From Eucommia ulmoides (Eukaryota; Streptophyta; Magnoliopsida; Garryales; Eucommiaceae): 64,000 nucleotides of DNA. Below, one piece after another: positions 11,825-24,013 of this stretch. Below the pieces are notes generated by a model. It saw only the letters and a program-made list of their open reading frames with translations, made no database searches and was not told where the DNA came from. Position numbers and translations under genes: made by a program. Within the stretch, counting starts at the first letter, position 1; every line of letters begins with the position of its first letter. Location of the stretch: positions 28,996,474-29,060,473 of the forward strand of contig CM028325.1 of assembly GCA_016647705.1 (NCBI GenBank), written 5' to 3'.

Positions 11825-14800
11825 ATGGCGGAGGAGGGACAGGTCATCAGCTGCCACACCATGGACGCATGGAACGAGCAGCTCCAGAAGGGCAACAATT
11901 CCAACAAACTGGTATAACCTTCTTTTTTTTTTTTTTAATTTACATTTTCTTTGTTTAATAAGAGTTTTTTTTTTTTTTTTTTAATGTCTGGATTTGTGTT
12001 TTAGAATGTGGGTTTGATTACCTTTTTGTTGAAAAAAAATTATGGGTTTTGTTGTGATTAGGCATTGGAATAATGGGTCAAACTCAGATTTCGTTGGCAT
12101 CGTAAATTTTGATTAGTTTTTGGTTTTTCGGAACTTCCTTGGTTTCCCTGTTTTTTGTTGTTTTAGGGTAGGTTTGATTAAGGTTAACTGATTAACTCAT
12201 GAAATTGTAATAGTTGATTGATTTGGAGCCTTGATCCGTAATTCTGTTTTTTAACCAATATTCACATGGTTCATAGAATATGATTATGTTCGGGGAAATG
12301 CTATTGGCACTGCCGAAGTCTTTTCTTGCACTCATAAATTGAGAGTATATAATCCTTATTTAAAGTTTGGTTTATCTATTTCTCTTAATATTTGAATTTC
12401 AACCAAGCCTCAACCGTTATGTTCAACCATTATGTTCGAGCTTTCACTTAAGTTGGGTTTATCCCATGTTGAATGTTAAAGGGAGTTGGTAGTGTGAGAT
12501 AAAATCTCACCTCGTAAGCTTGTTTTTGGAGTTGAGAGAGGTTCAAGACCACCCTACATTAGTATCATAGCTAATGTTACAAATAAATCTAAACCAATAC
12601 CCACAAAATGAGAGATTGTTGGGTTTATCCCACATTGGATGTGGAAGGAGTTGGTAGTCAGATTATAAGTGTGGGAGAAAGTCTCACCTCATGAGCTACC
12701 TTTTGGGGTTGAGAGAAGTCCAAGACCACCCTACACTGATATCAGAGTTCAGGTTACAAAAATTCTGGCCTAATACCTCAAAGGGAGAGACTAGTCAAGG
12801 GTTAGTCGACCAAAGGCTTGATGCGTGAGGGGAAGATTGTTGGGTTTATCCCACGTTGGATGTGGAAAGGACTGGTGGTCAAGTTATAAGTGTGAGAGAA
12901 AGTCTCACCTCATGAATTAATTTTTGAGTTGAGAGAGAGGGCCAAGACCAACCTACATAATCGAATTGTTTGCGATCATTTTTGAGATTTTTATTTTTTA
13001 AAGGAAAGATATATATTAATTAAAAGTTAATGGCCAACAACTATCTAAATAATATGAATTTCATAATAAAATCAATCATTTTAATATTTTTATTGAAAAT
13101 ATACTTGCAAAATACAAATATTTCATTTATTAAAAATTCATAACATTAAAATTATAAAGAATCAATGTATATTTATAAACAATCAATCTAATATACAAAT
13201 TAAACTTAAAAAATGATAGTTTATTGCACGAAGATTCCCTCCATTGTAGTTTGCAGAGGGTAAGATGTAAGTAGTTTTATCCCTGCATGGAAAGAGGATG
13301 TTTTTAAGATTTGAATCCAGGACTTTTAGGTCACAATGGTACGACTTTACACTTGGATATAAGGCTCATTCTCATACGCTCCGACATAATAGGCATCACG
13401 ATAGCCATTCTTCAATTTTCTACGAGCCCGCTTGATTGTGTAAATTATTTTATTTTTTATAAATTAATTTGTATATATTTCTATTTATCTATGATTTAAT
13501 CAGTTTTGTTTGTTTAAACAAACCAACATAAAATTGTTTTATTTTAGTTAAGTTTTTTAGCTTTATGTATTCCAATTACACTAGAAAAAAACATATGAAT
13601 TTGAACTAAAATGGTTAGCTAGCTAAACCATTCATAAATAGACTAATTAAAACATAGTACAAGTTACAAATTCAAGAACAACCAAAGGAACCTAAGGTGG
13701 CGTTTGGTAACCGTTTCTGTTTCCATTCCAACAGTGAGATGGGAATGGAATAGGATGGGATGAGAATTTTGTTTTCTTTTTGGGAATAAAATCGCGTTTG
13801 GTAACGATAATTTTTTTTTTTGTTTTGGGAAGGGAATTGTGTTTGGTAACCATTTTATCCTAAAATCTTTTTTTTTTTTTTTTTTCTGTTTTGGCCTGAC
13901 GGCGGTGGCACTGTCGCCGGCGGCCGGCGGTGCTCCGGTGTCGGAGACGGCGGTGGCCCCCCGCCGGCGATGACCGGACGGCGGTGGCGCCGGCGACGCC
14001 AGCCGGAAGACAATGGCGCCGTCGCCGGCGACGGCCAGAAGTGGCTGGGAAATTTCCGGCCGGACGGTGGCCGGCGGCGGGCGGTGGTCGGCCGGTAGGT
14101 GAATAATGACTATATGTTTTGAGAATGGAATGGGAATAATGAGAAACAACTTTTTTTTGTTTCTCATTTCTTAAGAAAAAAGTGGGCACAATTCTTAAAT
14201 GGGAATGAAATGAAAACAGAAACAAAAATTACCAAACGCTATTCCCGAACAGAATTCTCAAAAATCTGGGAATGGAATGGGAATTTCTGGAATGGAAATG
14301 GTTACCAAACGGGGCCTAAATTAATCGTTATTTAACCACCAATATTTGGCTAATTAAAACCAGAAAATAGTGGTCTAACTAAAGAGGCATCACAATAGCC
14401 ATTTTTCACATAAATTGTCGTCCCCTCCATTTTTGGAGGTCCTCCGCCTACCCTGTTTTTTTACCAAAACTTCTGCAAGAATTTTTTTTTTTTGCATTAA
14501 ACATTTCATGTTTCTGCATTTAACATTTGATATATATTTAATAATTTTTTTTACATTAAATGCAATGCTAATTGATTTAATTAATTCAGAATCAATGTAT
14601 TTGTATTACAATACAATCCCATTTCTTCTCAATTTATTTCAATATTAGACCAAAACTCATTGTGACCTGGAGGTCTTGGATTGTTTTTCTTTTAGCCCAA
14701 AAGGAGCTTGGACAAAGTTTAATATGCAGGGGAGTTTTGGGGCACGCTGAAAATATTAGGAGTGCTCCCAACAAAATTCTCTCTTTTTCTTTTCTCTCTC

Positions 14801-15816
14801 TTTTCCAAACTCCGTAGTAAGGGACGAACATTCTTACCTAAGGTGTAGAAATGAGATAAAAAATGTTGGGAATATTTGAGCGCCAATTTGCTTAATGAAC
14901 ACCAAAAGTCGCTATTCGTATGAGTTGACAAATGATTGTAAGCCAAACTAAACTTAAAATATTAATAATAATTCATTTGGCTACTATGATTGGAGTATAT
15001 ATCGTAAACTTTTGCCTGCTAAAATACTATTCATAAGTTAAAAGTATCATTTTAACTAAGACATGGTTTAATAACGTTTTTAGTACTTTTTAAAATAAAA
15101 AAAGTTAATTAAACAAAAAAGTATAACTTATAGATTATATCTTAGTATTATCCCTTAGTATTATCCCTTTAATTGATCACTTAATCCCAAAAAACAGTCA
15201 AAGATAGATTGAAAAAATGTCCATAGAGATTTTCTAGTTCATTGATAAAAAATCGAGAAAACAAAAAACAGTTATTTTTTGCTTTTTGAAAAAAATAAAT
15301 TAAAACCATGTTTTTACTTTTTATTTTTAAAAATACTTTTCAATTCTAAAAATAAATATTTGTCTTTGCTTAAAAGCTAATAAGTTTTAAATACTATTAC
15401 GGTTGGAGTTTCTTTAAAAAATACTCTCTCTGTTCTGTCTGTCTGTCGGTTTGTAGATAGTAGTTGATTTCACTGCTTCATGGTGCGGACCATGCCGCTT
15501 CATTGCTCCATTTCTGGCAGAACTTGCAAAGAAGCTTCCCACCGTCACCTTCCTTAAGGTTGATGTCGACGAATTGAAGGTACACACACATTAGCAAAAT
15601 TCAGACCAAAATATTTCTTCCAGATATTGAATATGGTTCGTTTTTCTGTTTGTTGTTCAGTCGGTTGCTGCAGACTGGGCAGTGGAGGCAATGCCGACAT
15701 TCATGTTCCTTAAAGAAGGGAAGATTGTGGACAAGGTTGTCGGGGCGAAGAAAGATGAGTTGCAGCAGACAGTTGCAAAACACATGAATTCTAATACCAG
15801 TTCTTCTTCTGCCTAA
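11825..15816 (+). CDS. TRXH1: Cytosolic h-type thioredoxin (121 aa, 3 exons)
   Basis: Thioredoxin h reduces disulfides in target proteins and is itself reduced by NADPH-thioredoxin reductase, mainly in the cytosol. Exons: 11825-11911 (29 codons), 15457-15579 (41) and 15661-15816 (51 plus TAA); both introns are phase 0 with GT...AG ends. The protein starts [20 protein letters not shown], as in h-type subgroup 1, and has no transit peptide. Active site WCGPC is at residues 38-42 inside [17 protein letters not shown], the buried Asp is at 33, and the cis-Pro loop AMPTF is at 80-84. Length matches the family (about 114-125 aa). The C-terminus is a Ser/Asn-rich tail ending SSSSA. Intron 1 is 3.5 kb, long for this family, because of insertions. 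The start is the first ATG after the TATA box. It converges with the beta-galactosidase gene. The match to Arabidopsis TRX h1 is from memory of the family; exact orthology is inference. Confidence 0.96.
12451..12957 (+). mobile_element. TRIM retrotransposon with three LTRs (tandem), in thioredoxin intron 1
   Basis: Three copies of a ~110-120-bp LTR are present at 12451-12558, 12618-12735 and 12838-12957. LTR2 and LTR3 begin TGTTGGGTTTATCCCAC, and all end in CCTACA. LTR1 and LTR2 are each followed by a degenerate initiator-Met primer-binding site (TTAGTATCATAGC, CTGATATCAGAG). LTR3 is preceded by a polypurine tract GTGAGGGGAAGAT. The order is LTR-internal-LTR-internal-LTR with no coding capacity, the pattern of a terminal-repeat retrotransposon in miniature with shared LTRs. 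Flanking 5-bp duplications were not evident. Confidence 0.75.
13225..13350 (-). mobile_element. Au-type SINE remnant, antisense in thioredoxin intron 1
   Basis: On the minus strand the order is a tRNA-like box B region (GGATTCAAATCTT), a block ending CATGCAGGGATAAAACTA, a TACCCTCTGCAAACT stretch and a terminal GGAATCTTCGTGCA. This matches my memory of the Au SINE consensus in the same order. A poly(T) end was not clear. Confidence is limited because no alignment could be run. Confidence 0.55.
13696..14316. mobile_element. PIF/Harbinger-type MITE (621 bp) with GC-rich core
   Basis: It is flanked by the 3-bp duplication TAA (13693-13695 and 14317-14319), typical of PIF/Harbinger. Terminal inverted repeats: left GGTGGCGTTTGGTAACCGTTTC, right complement GGCCCCGTTTGGTAACCATTTC. 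The core at about 13890-14097 is strikingly GC-rich (GCCGGCGACGG-type repeats) within otherwise AT-rich sequence. Open frames read through the core are compositional. It lies in thioredoxin intron 1. A related element is at 33840-34714. Confidence 0.8.
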
Positions 15817-16754
15817 AACTGAAACTCTCGTTGGAAGAAGGCTGTCTATACATGGAATAAGGGGAGTATATCATGTTTCTACTACCTGTAACCTGTAACC
15901 TGTTTCTCTTTTTTCTTTTTTTCTTTTTTCTTTTTTCTGTTCTTAATAAGGGGATATGTTTCCTTAGGATTTATGTTTCCTGTTTTGCCTTGTACTAAGT
16001 TTTTACTGTGTTTAAGGTACATGAAATGTTGTTTAAGGTACATGAAATGTTGTTGTTTTAAGATTGAATGTCTGGCTTAAATTTGTCGGGTTTTTGTGCT
16101 TTTGTCCTTGTACTTTTACCAAATTTCAAATTGGTACTTATACTTCACGTTCTCTATTAAATCCTCGAACTATAACAAAATAAGTCAACGTCGGCTTTCT
16201 ATTGAAATATTTGTTCAAAATCTAAGAAATAGATGATTTTCTTTGTCAAGGTGTTTACATCCATTGAGGTTTCAAAATTGCTTTTTAGTCCCAAGAATAA
16301 TGAAGGGGGCTAACTGCAAAAAATAGAGGGCTTATTTGAAATTTTGTCGAAGTATAAGGACTTACCGATTAATTTATCCTTTTTTTTTTTTTCCTTTTAA
16401 ATTTGCACAATTAAACAATCACCATTAGCAAAATCCAGGTCTCAATCATACAAACAAACTGATAAATCATTAATGATGCAAAAAAAGAAAAAGAAACTTA
16501 AATCCACCACATCCCCCCTCCCCAACACCCACCCACTCACCCCAAGAATCTACACTTACCTTCCTAAAAAAATCACTTCTATAGCACCATGAAAAAAAAC
16601 TTGGCACAATCTTCATCTCTTCTAGATATAGCAATAGCATTCACTGAACTATAACCATATATACCTTCTCTTTCTTCCTCATTATTGATGTTTTTTCTTT
16701 CTTCTTGTGCTTAAAGTCACTCACCTGTAACAATGGCATTCTTTCAGCTTTTAG
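15817..16754. other. 3' ends of two convergent genes and the spacer between them
   Basis: The thioredoxin 3' UTR probably runs to about 15950-16060, with AATAAG-like signals near 15856 and 15946 and a TTTTTC-rich tract at 15907-15936. A short direct repeat GTTTAAGGTACATGAAATGTTG occurs at about 16010-16050. A region at 16085-16370 (a CTTGTACTTTTACCAAATTT start and a GAAGTATAAGGACTTACCG end) looks like a dispersed repeat with weakly inverted ends. The beta-galactosidase 3' UTR occupies the part just before 16755. No other gene is seen. Confidence 0.5.
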
Positions 16755-19700
16755 TTAGGTGAAGGGGGCACAAACAGCTTCTACCGATAACCTCTTCAGG
16801 ACATTAGGACACGGGTCTTGCCCAAAATTGCTGTTTGATATAGCAACCACGCATCTTTGCTTTCCAATGCACTTCTGGCAAAGGAGAAAAAAACAAAAAG
16901 GAAAATTAAGAATATGATAAAAAAAGAACAAAAAGGGTTATGGGTTTGCTTCTTTTTCAACTGCAAAAATGTTTTCTTCTTGCCAAAAAGAACAAAAACG
17001 TTTTTTTGTTTTCGTTTTCACTGAAAATTGCGATCACAGTAGACCAAACAGACCGTCCATGTTCAGAGAAAAGTTACCTTCTCTAAGATGGCATAAGAGG
17101 TTGGAGCATGGCAAGTTCCTTGTTGGAAACTTCCACATGTTCCCGAAGGAGTTCCAAAGCTTGCAAATTTGATGGAAGAAATGGATTGGCCTTGACCACA
17201 TCTGAGATGAACTTTGGGTCTTGTAAATTCTTGTGTTCTTCCATAGCTTTCAATATGCCAGTTCTTGATGTTCGGATGATACTCTGTCACATCCGCACAA
17301 ACACTTGTTACCGATCTCTTCACCAGTGAAATTCTTCTGGGGTCGCCACCAAGTTCTTCAAAAAGAACCAATAGGTTGTGGGTCGGTTTTAACCAAGAAC
17401 GAGGAACATGGTACCTGAAAAAAATTGTCGAGCATTTAGGCTTTGTTTGGTTTAGAATTTGAAACTTGTGAAAACTTGTTTGGTTTCGGTTTGAAATTGT
17501 TTGGAAACTGAATCTTTATTAAAAAATTGCTAAAAAAATAAATAAAAGTAAAACTGATTTGATTTGTAGAAAAGAGTGAAAAATATGTGTAATATTAAAA
17601 ATAGGTGATGTGATTGATTGAGAATTGTGAAAATTGTTTTGTTTCTTGATAGGAAGAGTAAGTGGCATTTGTTATTGTTTCCGTTCCCAGATTTTTGTTT
17701 TGTTACCTGAGGTAAAAGTAGAATTTTGTGAACAATTATGTTCTGCTCCCAAAAATTTACTTTAAAATTCTGGGAGCAGGAAAAAAAAAAACAGATTTTC
17801 TTTTATGTTCCCATATCTCTGTTCCTAGTTCTTTGAGAACAGAACAAAAATGTCGGAGTAGAACCACTAAACAAACCTGCCCTTAGTATTTCTGTTCACA
17901 GATTTCTATTTAGGGGATCTTATGAAGCTCCATCTAATGTTTTTTCTCTTTTTGTCATATTTTAGAGCAATTTAATTTGTAGTCATTTTCAACTTATTTT
18001 TGGTCCAAGTTGTTATTAACTATATGAACTGTACAGTTTTTTGATATTAACTGAAGAATTAAACAAATAGTTAATATTAACTAAACGACTAAAAAATAAA
18101 GAAGAAAAAAGAGGGATAAAAAATGGTGACTGATTTATTTGAAGGACAAACTAATATTTCCCCTTCTATTCGTATTTATGCTCTCAGAACTAGGAACAGA
18201 AACAGAAATGTGAAGATAATTCTGTTTCAGTTCTCGGTGTTCTGGGAACAGAAACAGAAATCTGAGAACACAAACACCGAAGCAACAGGACTTAAGATTG
18301 TGTAAAATCAAAACTTACCACCGCTGGGTTGGTTGGCCACAGCCAAGTTGACACTTTGAAGGCTTGAATGTTCCCGTGTAACTGCAACCATTACAATTTC
18401 CAGCAGCGTAAGCCATCCAATATCTTCCAATACTCTGACCGTTAATCCAAACTTGACCTTTCCCCATACTTCCCATGTCCAGTGCCAATGGCTCATCACC
18501 TTCAGGTGCATCGAAGTAAGCCTGCAAATTTTATCATATTCATGACAGCAAATGAATCATCTTCCATTAATGAGTAATGACTGCCAGTAAGGTGGCGGTG
18601 TTTTTGTTCCCATATTTCTGTTTCTGTTCCCAAAAAATTTGAGAATAGAACAGACAATTTTTTTGTACCCGTATTTATGTTCCCATACCTTATGCCATGT
18701 TAAAGGCTGCTGTTTTTGTGCTACGAATGAACCCTGCATCCACTCAACGGAGGAAATACCGTTTGTAGAGACGAGATTCATGGCCTCTCCTCTCAGCCCA
18801 ACCTGCTTAAACACACTTCTTCGTAAGACATTGTTTGAATTAGGAACAAATTACAGAGGGGGAAAAAAATCGCAACCTTGTATGTCCATTTTGCCCACGA
18901 CAAGTCCCATTTCCCCTGATCCAGTCCGTGCAATGCGACTGGACCAAGAATTCCCGTGTTCCATGTCTCATAATGTCCCCCAACGTTCTTCAACAATTAA
19001 CAAAAAAATCGCAAAAAAAATAAAAATTGTTGAATACCAAACCAAACAGGTCCTGACGAGTAATAGTATTGTTATGGACTCAATACTGTCAAAGTATAAC
19101 AAGGAAAAGCACAAGCTTACCGGTAAACCAACAGCTACACTTAGCAATGCAATTTTATTTGTCCCGGGATGAAGATTAACCTTTCCGGTAAAAGTGAATC
19201 TCCTATTTTGCCTTGTCCCAAATGCAGATCCTACAAGACGAGATTTTCTTTTTTATCATTGGTAATTTACTAGAAACTCAATTAAAAATTAAATTTAAGG
19301 TTAATTGATTACACATAGCATTTATATTTGATTATTAATTAGTGTCCCATTGATTTTAATAATTGATTTGAAGTCCTATTGTGACTGTTAAGCTAAAAAA
19401 TTATTATATATATATATATATATATGAGATCTCGGTACTGTAAAATTATAAGACTATAAATTAGAAGACTAAAACCTATACAAATTTATTAAACACAATT
19501 AATTTGCTCATCATAAGTAATCTATATAAATTTGTAAAGAACATGCAGCCTTGATCCACCTCATGTTTTAAAAAAATCACATTTTTTTATGCTTATATTT
19601 TTATAATTTTTTTTTAATTGTTGTCAGTAAGTTACCCCCATATTATTTATGTTTTTAGTTCGCCCTCTCTAAATTAAATTTTTGACTCCGTCACTGACCT

Positions 19701-22700
19701 AAAAGCTGCCCATTGATGAACACATGAAGAGCATGGCCCGACGACTGTACTATCAGAGTGGGAAGTTCCCCATTGTGCAAGAAAGATTCAGATGAACCAA
19801 TGTCGACGCTGTACAAAAGAAGATATCACATTTACACCATGAAACCTAAGGCCATGTTTGGATGAAAAAAAAATGCTAAGGGGTTGTTTGGATGTTGATC
19901 TCACCTAGTTATATACCAGAGGTAATCGGTAGTGTCTCTAGTGACATTTATCTGCTCAAAAAGGCCGAGAGAAGTGAAAGTAGAGGAATCATCCAAAGAA
20001 GATAGATCTTCACTATATGTCTCCCATGAGTTCATTTGAGAATTGCTTGGAAGCATTTCCATCTGTGATGTTTGAACGCCAACCTGTATTGAATGAACAA
20101 TAAGTTTACTGTCAAATAAGTGTTTTCGTTGACAGATTTCTAGTTTTGTTCCTAGAAAACTAGGAAGAATAAAGTTGGAAACAAGTTTGTTCTGTTTCCA
20201 GAAATTAGTTCTTAAATTTGGGAGCGAAACAAAAACTTTTGTTTTCTTTCTCGTAGTTCTGTTTATGTTCCTCGTAAACAAAAATATGAGAACAAAAAAA
20301 AAAACATTTTCGTGCTGCTTCTAATTTTTTAGAACAAATATCTGGAATTGGATCAAAATTGTACACAATTTTTGGTTTATTCTCCCAAGTTTTCAGAACA
20401 GAAACATGAACTAGGGAAGAGAAAACTATGGTGACATTTTTTTAGGGACTCTGTCCCAAATTTCTGGCAGCAGAAATGGAAATCTGGGAATAAGATCCCA
20501 AAAAATTCTTCTCAAAATCTATGAAGTTTTTGTTCCCAATTTCCGGGGAATAAAACAAAATCTGAGAACAAACACGAACTTTTTAGAAAAAGAACAGTAA
20601 GTGTTCCCAAATTTCTGTTTCTGTTCCAATATTTCTGGGAACAGAAACACTAAAAACAAATGCCACCAAAAAAATCCATTAGATTGGGACGTACTTTAGC
20701 AGTATTGAAGACCACGTTTCTACAATCAGGAAGAATGCTGATGGACCAAGGTGGCAAGTTATAATGCATGTTATTGAACATCACTCTCGCAGCGGAATTC
20801 GTATTGTAGTTCGAGAGAAAAGCCGCACAATTACCGGCTTTGGAAGAGTAGACGTAAGCCTACAAAGTGAAAAATCATTCAGCAAAATATATATATATAT
20901 TCCGAGAAAAGAGAACATTAAACAAAGGCAAACAACAGATGGGCTTTTTAGGTAGTGTTTGGAGGCACGAAATTGGAACTAGACATTAATGCATGTATAG
21001 TTTCTGATTCCAATTCCGTGGCTTCAATTTTGCTTCCAAACATGGCCTAAGGAACGGATGATTGAAATAAGAGACCTGTTGAAGGTTTCCTAAAGAAGTG
21101 ACTGTAGGATCTGCAGAAACCAGGGCTGGCTCACATAGCTTAACAGCTCTATGAAGCTCCTTCAAATGACCGTATTTCGGTTGCCTGATCAGTCCTATTG
21201 AGTTCAAATAGTGGACAAAATTAGTCTATATATGATGTTTCCGATGGTGCTCATTTAGGTGGCTCTGGGTAGTGTTTCTGTTCCCAATTTTATGTTTCTT
21301 TTCCCAGAAAAATAGAAACAGAAAAAAAAAAGTAGGAACAATTCAGTTCCGATCCCTGAATTTTTTTGTACTAAAAATCTGGGAATGGAACAGAAACAAG
21401 TTTCTTTTGTTCCCATATTTCTGCTTCTTTTCCTGGATTTTTAACAGAAACAGGAATATCGGAACAGACTCACTAAACAAACACCAACTTAGGTTTCTGA
21501 TTCTGTTTTTCTGTTTCTGTTCCAAGTTTTTTTGGAAACAGAATGATAAAAGTAGGAACAGAAACACTAAACAAGCCCATCATAGCGACCGTAAAAAAAT
21601 AATAATTATTGGAGTAGTTGAAATTCTGTTCTCACCATATTCATCAAGCGGAGCATCATAATCATAGCTAGTAGTTATAAAAGGTCCTCCTGCCGAGCGA
21701 CCAAAGTTGGTTCCTCCATGATACTGTTTCACATTAGCACATAGAAGATAAAATAAAAAATCTGGGAGCAGAACAGAAATAATTTTTTCACCCATAATTC
21801 TGTTTCTGCTCCCAGTTTATCTGGGAACAGAAACACTAAAGAATAGCATAAGATAACCAACCATGTAGTAGTTGACAAATGACCCTCCCCTTTGTATGAA
21901 CCGAGCAACTGCAAATGCCAAATCCTCAACCGGCCTCTGATGAATCGTTCCACCAAACTCCGTAAACCTTAAAGATTGATTTTAAAGCAGTGTAAATCTC
22001 GGTTGAATTTAACTGTAAGAAGTTTTTATTTTTTTTTTAATATTTTTTTTTTGGAGAGAGATCATGAATATTAGTACCAGCCACTCCAATTCTCGGTCCA
22101 AATTGTGGGTTTGTAGGGCTTGTTTGGGGAGAAAGCATCACAGTAGAAGCCATTACAAGTGTTTATCTGCAACAAAATACAAGCTTTAGGTCTAAATTTA
22201 AGTTTCATGTGTCCCAATTTGCTTACTGTTTCTGTTCCTTGATACCTGTTCCCACTGCCAAAAATTTGGGATTAATGTAGCATAAACGCGTTTGGTAAAC
22301 ACGTTTCTGTTCCCAAAATATTGAGAGTAATTTAGGACAATTTGCGAATTTCTTAAGAATATGAGAAACAAAAAATGTTGGTGCTCATTCACTCCCACAA
22401 AAATCTATGGTGGTCGGCAACCACCACCATGCCGGCCACCATACATTCAAAGAAAACAAAGAACAAATGTTGCAACTAAACATGTTTCTTGTTTCTGATC
22501 TTATAAATTAAAAAAAACAATTCCAGGACAATACTCGTTACCAAACATGTTTCTATTTCTGGAATACTCCCGAACAGAAATAGAATTCTCATCCTGTCCT
22601 AGTTCATTGGAAAACACTAACCAAACACCACCTAGTATTTCTGTTTTTGTTCCCAGAAAACTCGGAACAGAAATATGGGAACATTCACATGTCTACTGAC

Positions 22701-23654
22701 TAGTCTAAGTTGGTGCCTGTTTGGCACCCACTTTGAATATTGTCCAAAACCAAGTTTGGAGGTCTCAAATCAATTGATATTAGAAATTTGAAATCTCGAT
22801 ATTGGAAATATTAACTGTCTGCCAAATGGGTACTTAGAAGTTACTGACCACAGGATCCGGGGCATCGTCTTCCTTGCACATGACCCATGGGACGCCGGTA
22901 TCCAATTTAACAGCCATATTTGCAGCCCAAGTCATGTATTGATAACCAGGAGTTCCAAATGCCTTACCTTGTGGTCCATATTCATTCTCAATCTGCATCA
23001 ATTCTCAATTTTAATTCATTTTTTATGGGAATTTAAATAAAATAAATTAAAAAAAAAAAGTTTAGTGTTTCACTGTTTCAGTTTCTGTTCCCAGAAACAT
23101 AAATATGGAAACAAAAAGAATATGTTTTTTTTTTCTGTTCCCCTACTTTTATTACAAAATTCTAGGATCAAAACAGAATTATTCCCAATTTTTTGTTTCT
23201 ACTTCTTTTCTGGGATAGAAAAAGTAAACAAATGCCGCTTCTTTATTGATTATATTCTTAGAATTCCATTTTCTTTCCCGGAAAATTTGAAACATAAACA
23301 GAAATATGGGCGAAAATTTACTCTCTGTTCTGTTCCCAGATTTTTCAGAATAAATTTCTAGGAAAAAGGCAGAATTTAACCCAAATTTTTGTTTCTATTT
23401 CAAGTTTCCTGGAAATGCAGCTTCTTTAGTGATTACGTTCTCAGATTTCTGTTTCTTTTTCAACCCTTTTCGGGAACAGAAACAGAAATCTGGGAACAAG
23501 AACACCAGACAAACACCACCTAACGAAACCCAGAATTCAATTCATACTTGAGATAGGATTATAGGGCCGCCTTGTGACTCAAACAGATTTTCACTCTTCA
23601 TTAGATTAACAATTTTCTCCGTGAAACCTTTCATGGCCATCTGCAACATGAAAT

Positions 23655-23707
<53 letters not shown>

Positions 23708-23971
23708 CTGAATTGTCATTTCGAGATCATAAATGTATGCAATAATCATGAATTTCTAGTAAATCGAGAAATTAATTACTATAAAATGTTGGGAGTTGGG
23801 ACCTTGAAAGGCTCATTGTCTGTCCTGAAGCTAATGCCTGGGACATACTTCAGCCACACCGGAAATCCTCTGCACAATGCATGAGATCATACCCATTTTA
23901 GTGAGAGAAGATCAGAATTGAGTACCCAAAACTCAATGCACATAAACAATGCATGACATCAAAAGCCATTT

Positions 23972-24013
<42 letters not shown>

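Noticed and set aside
13664..14225. Overlapping minus-strand frames of 121-167 codons
   Set aside because: They read through the GC-rich core of a MITE; composition-driven, Pro/Arg/Gly-rich, open in two frames at once.
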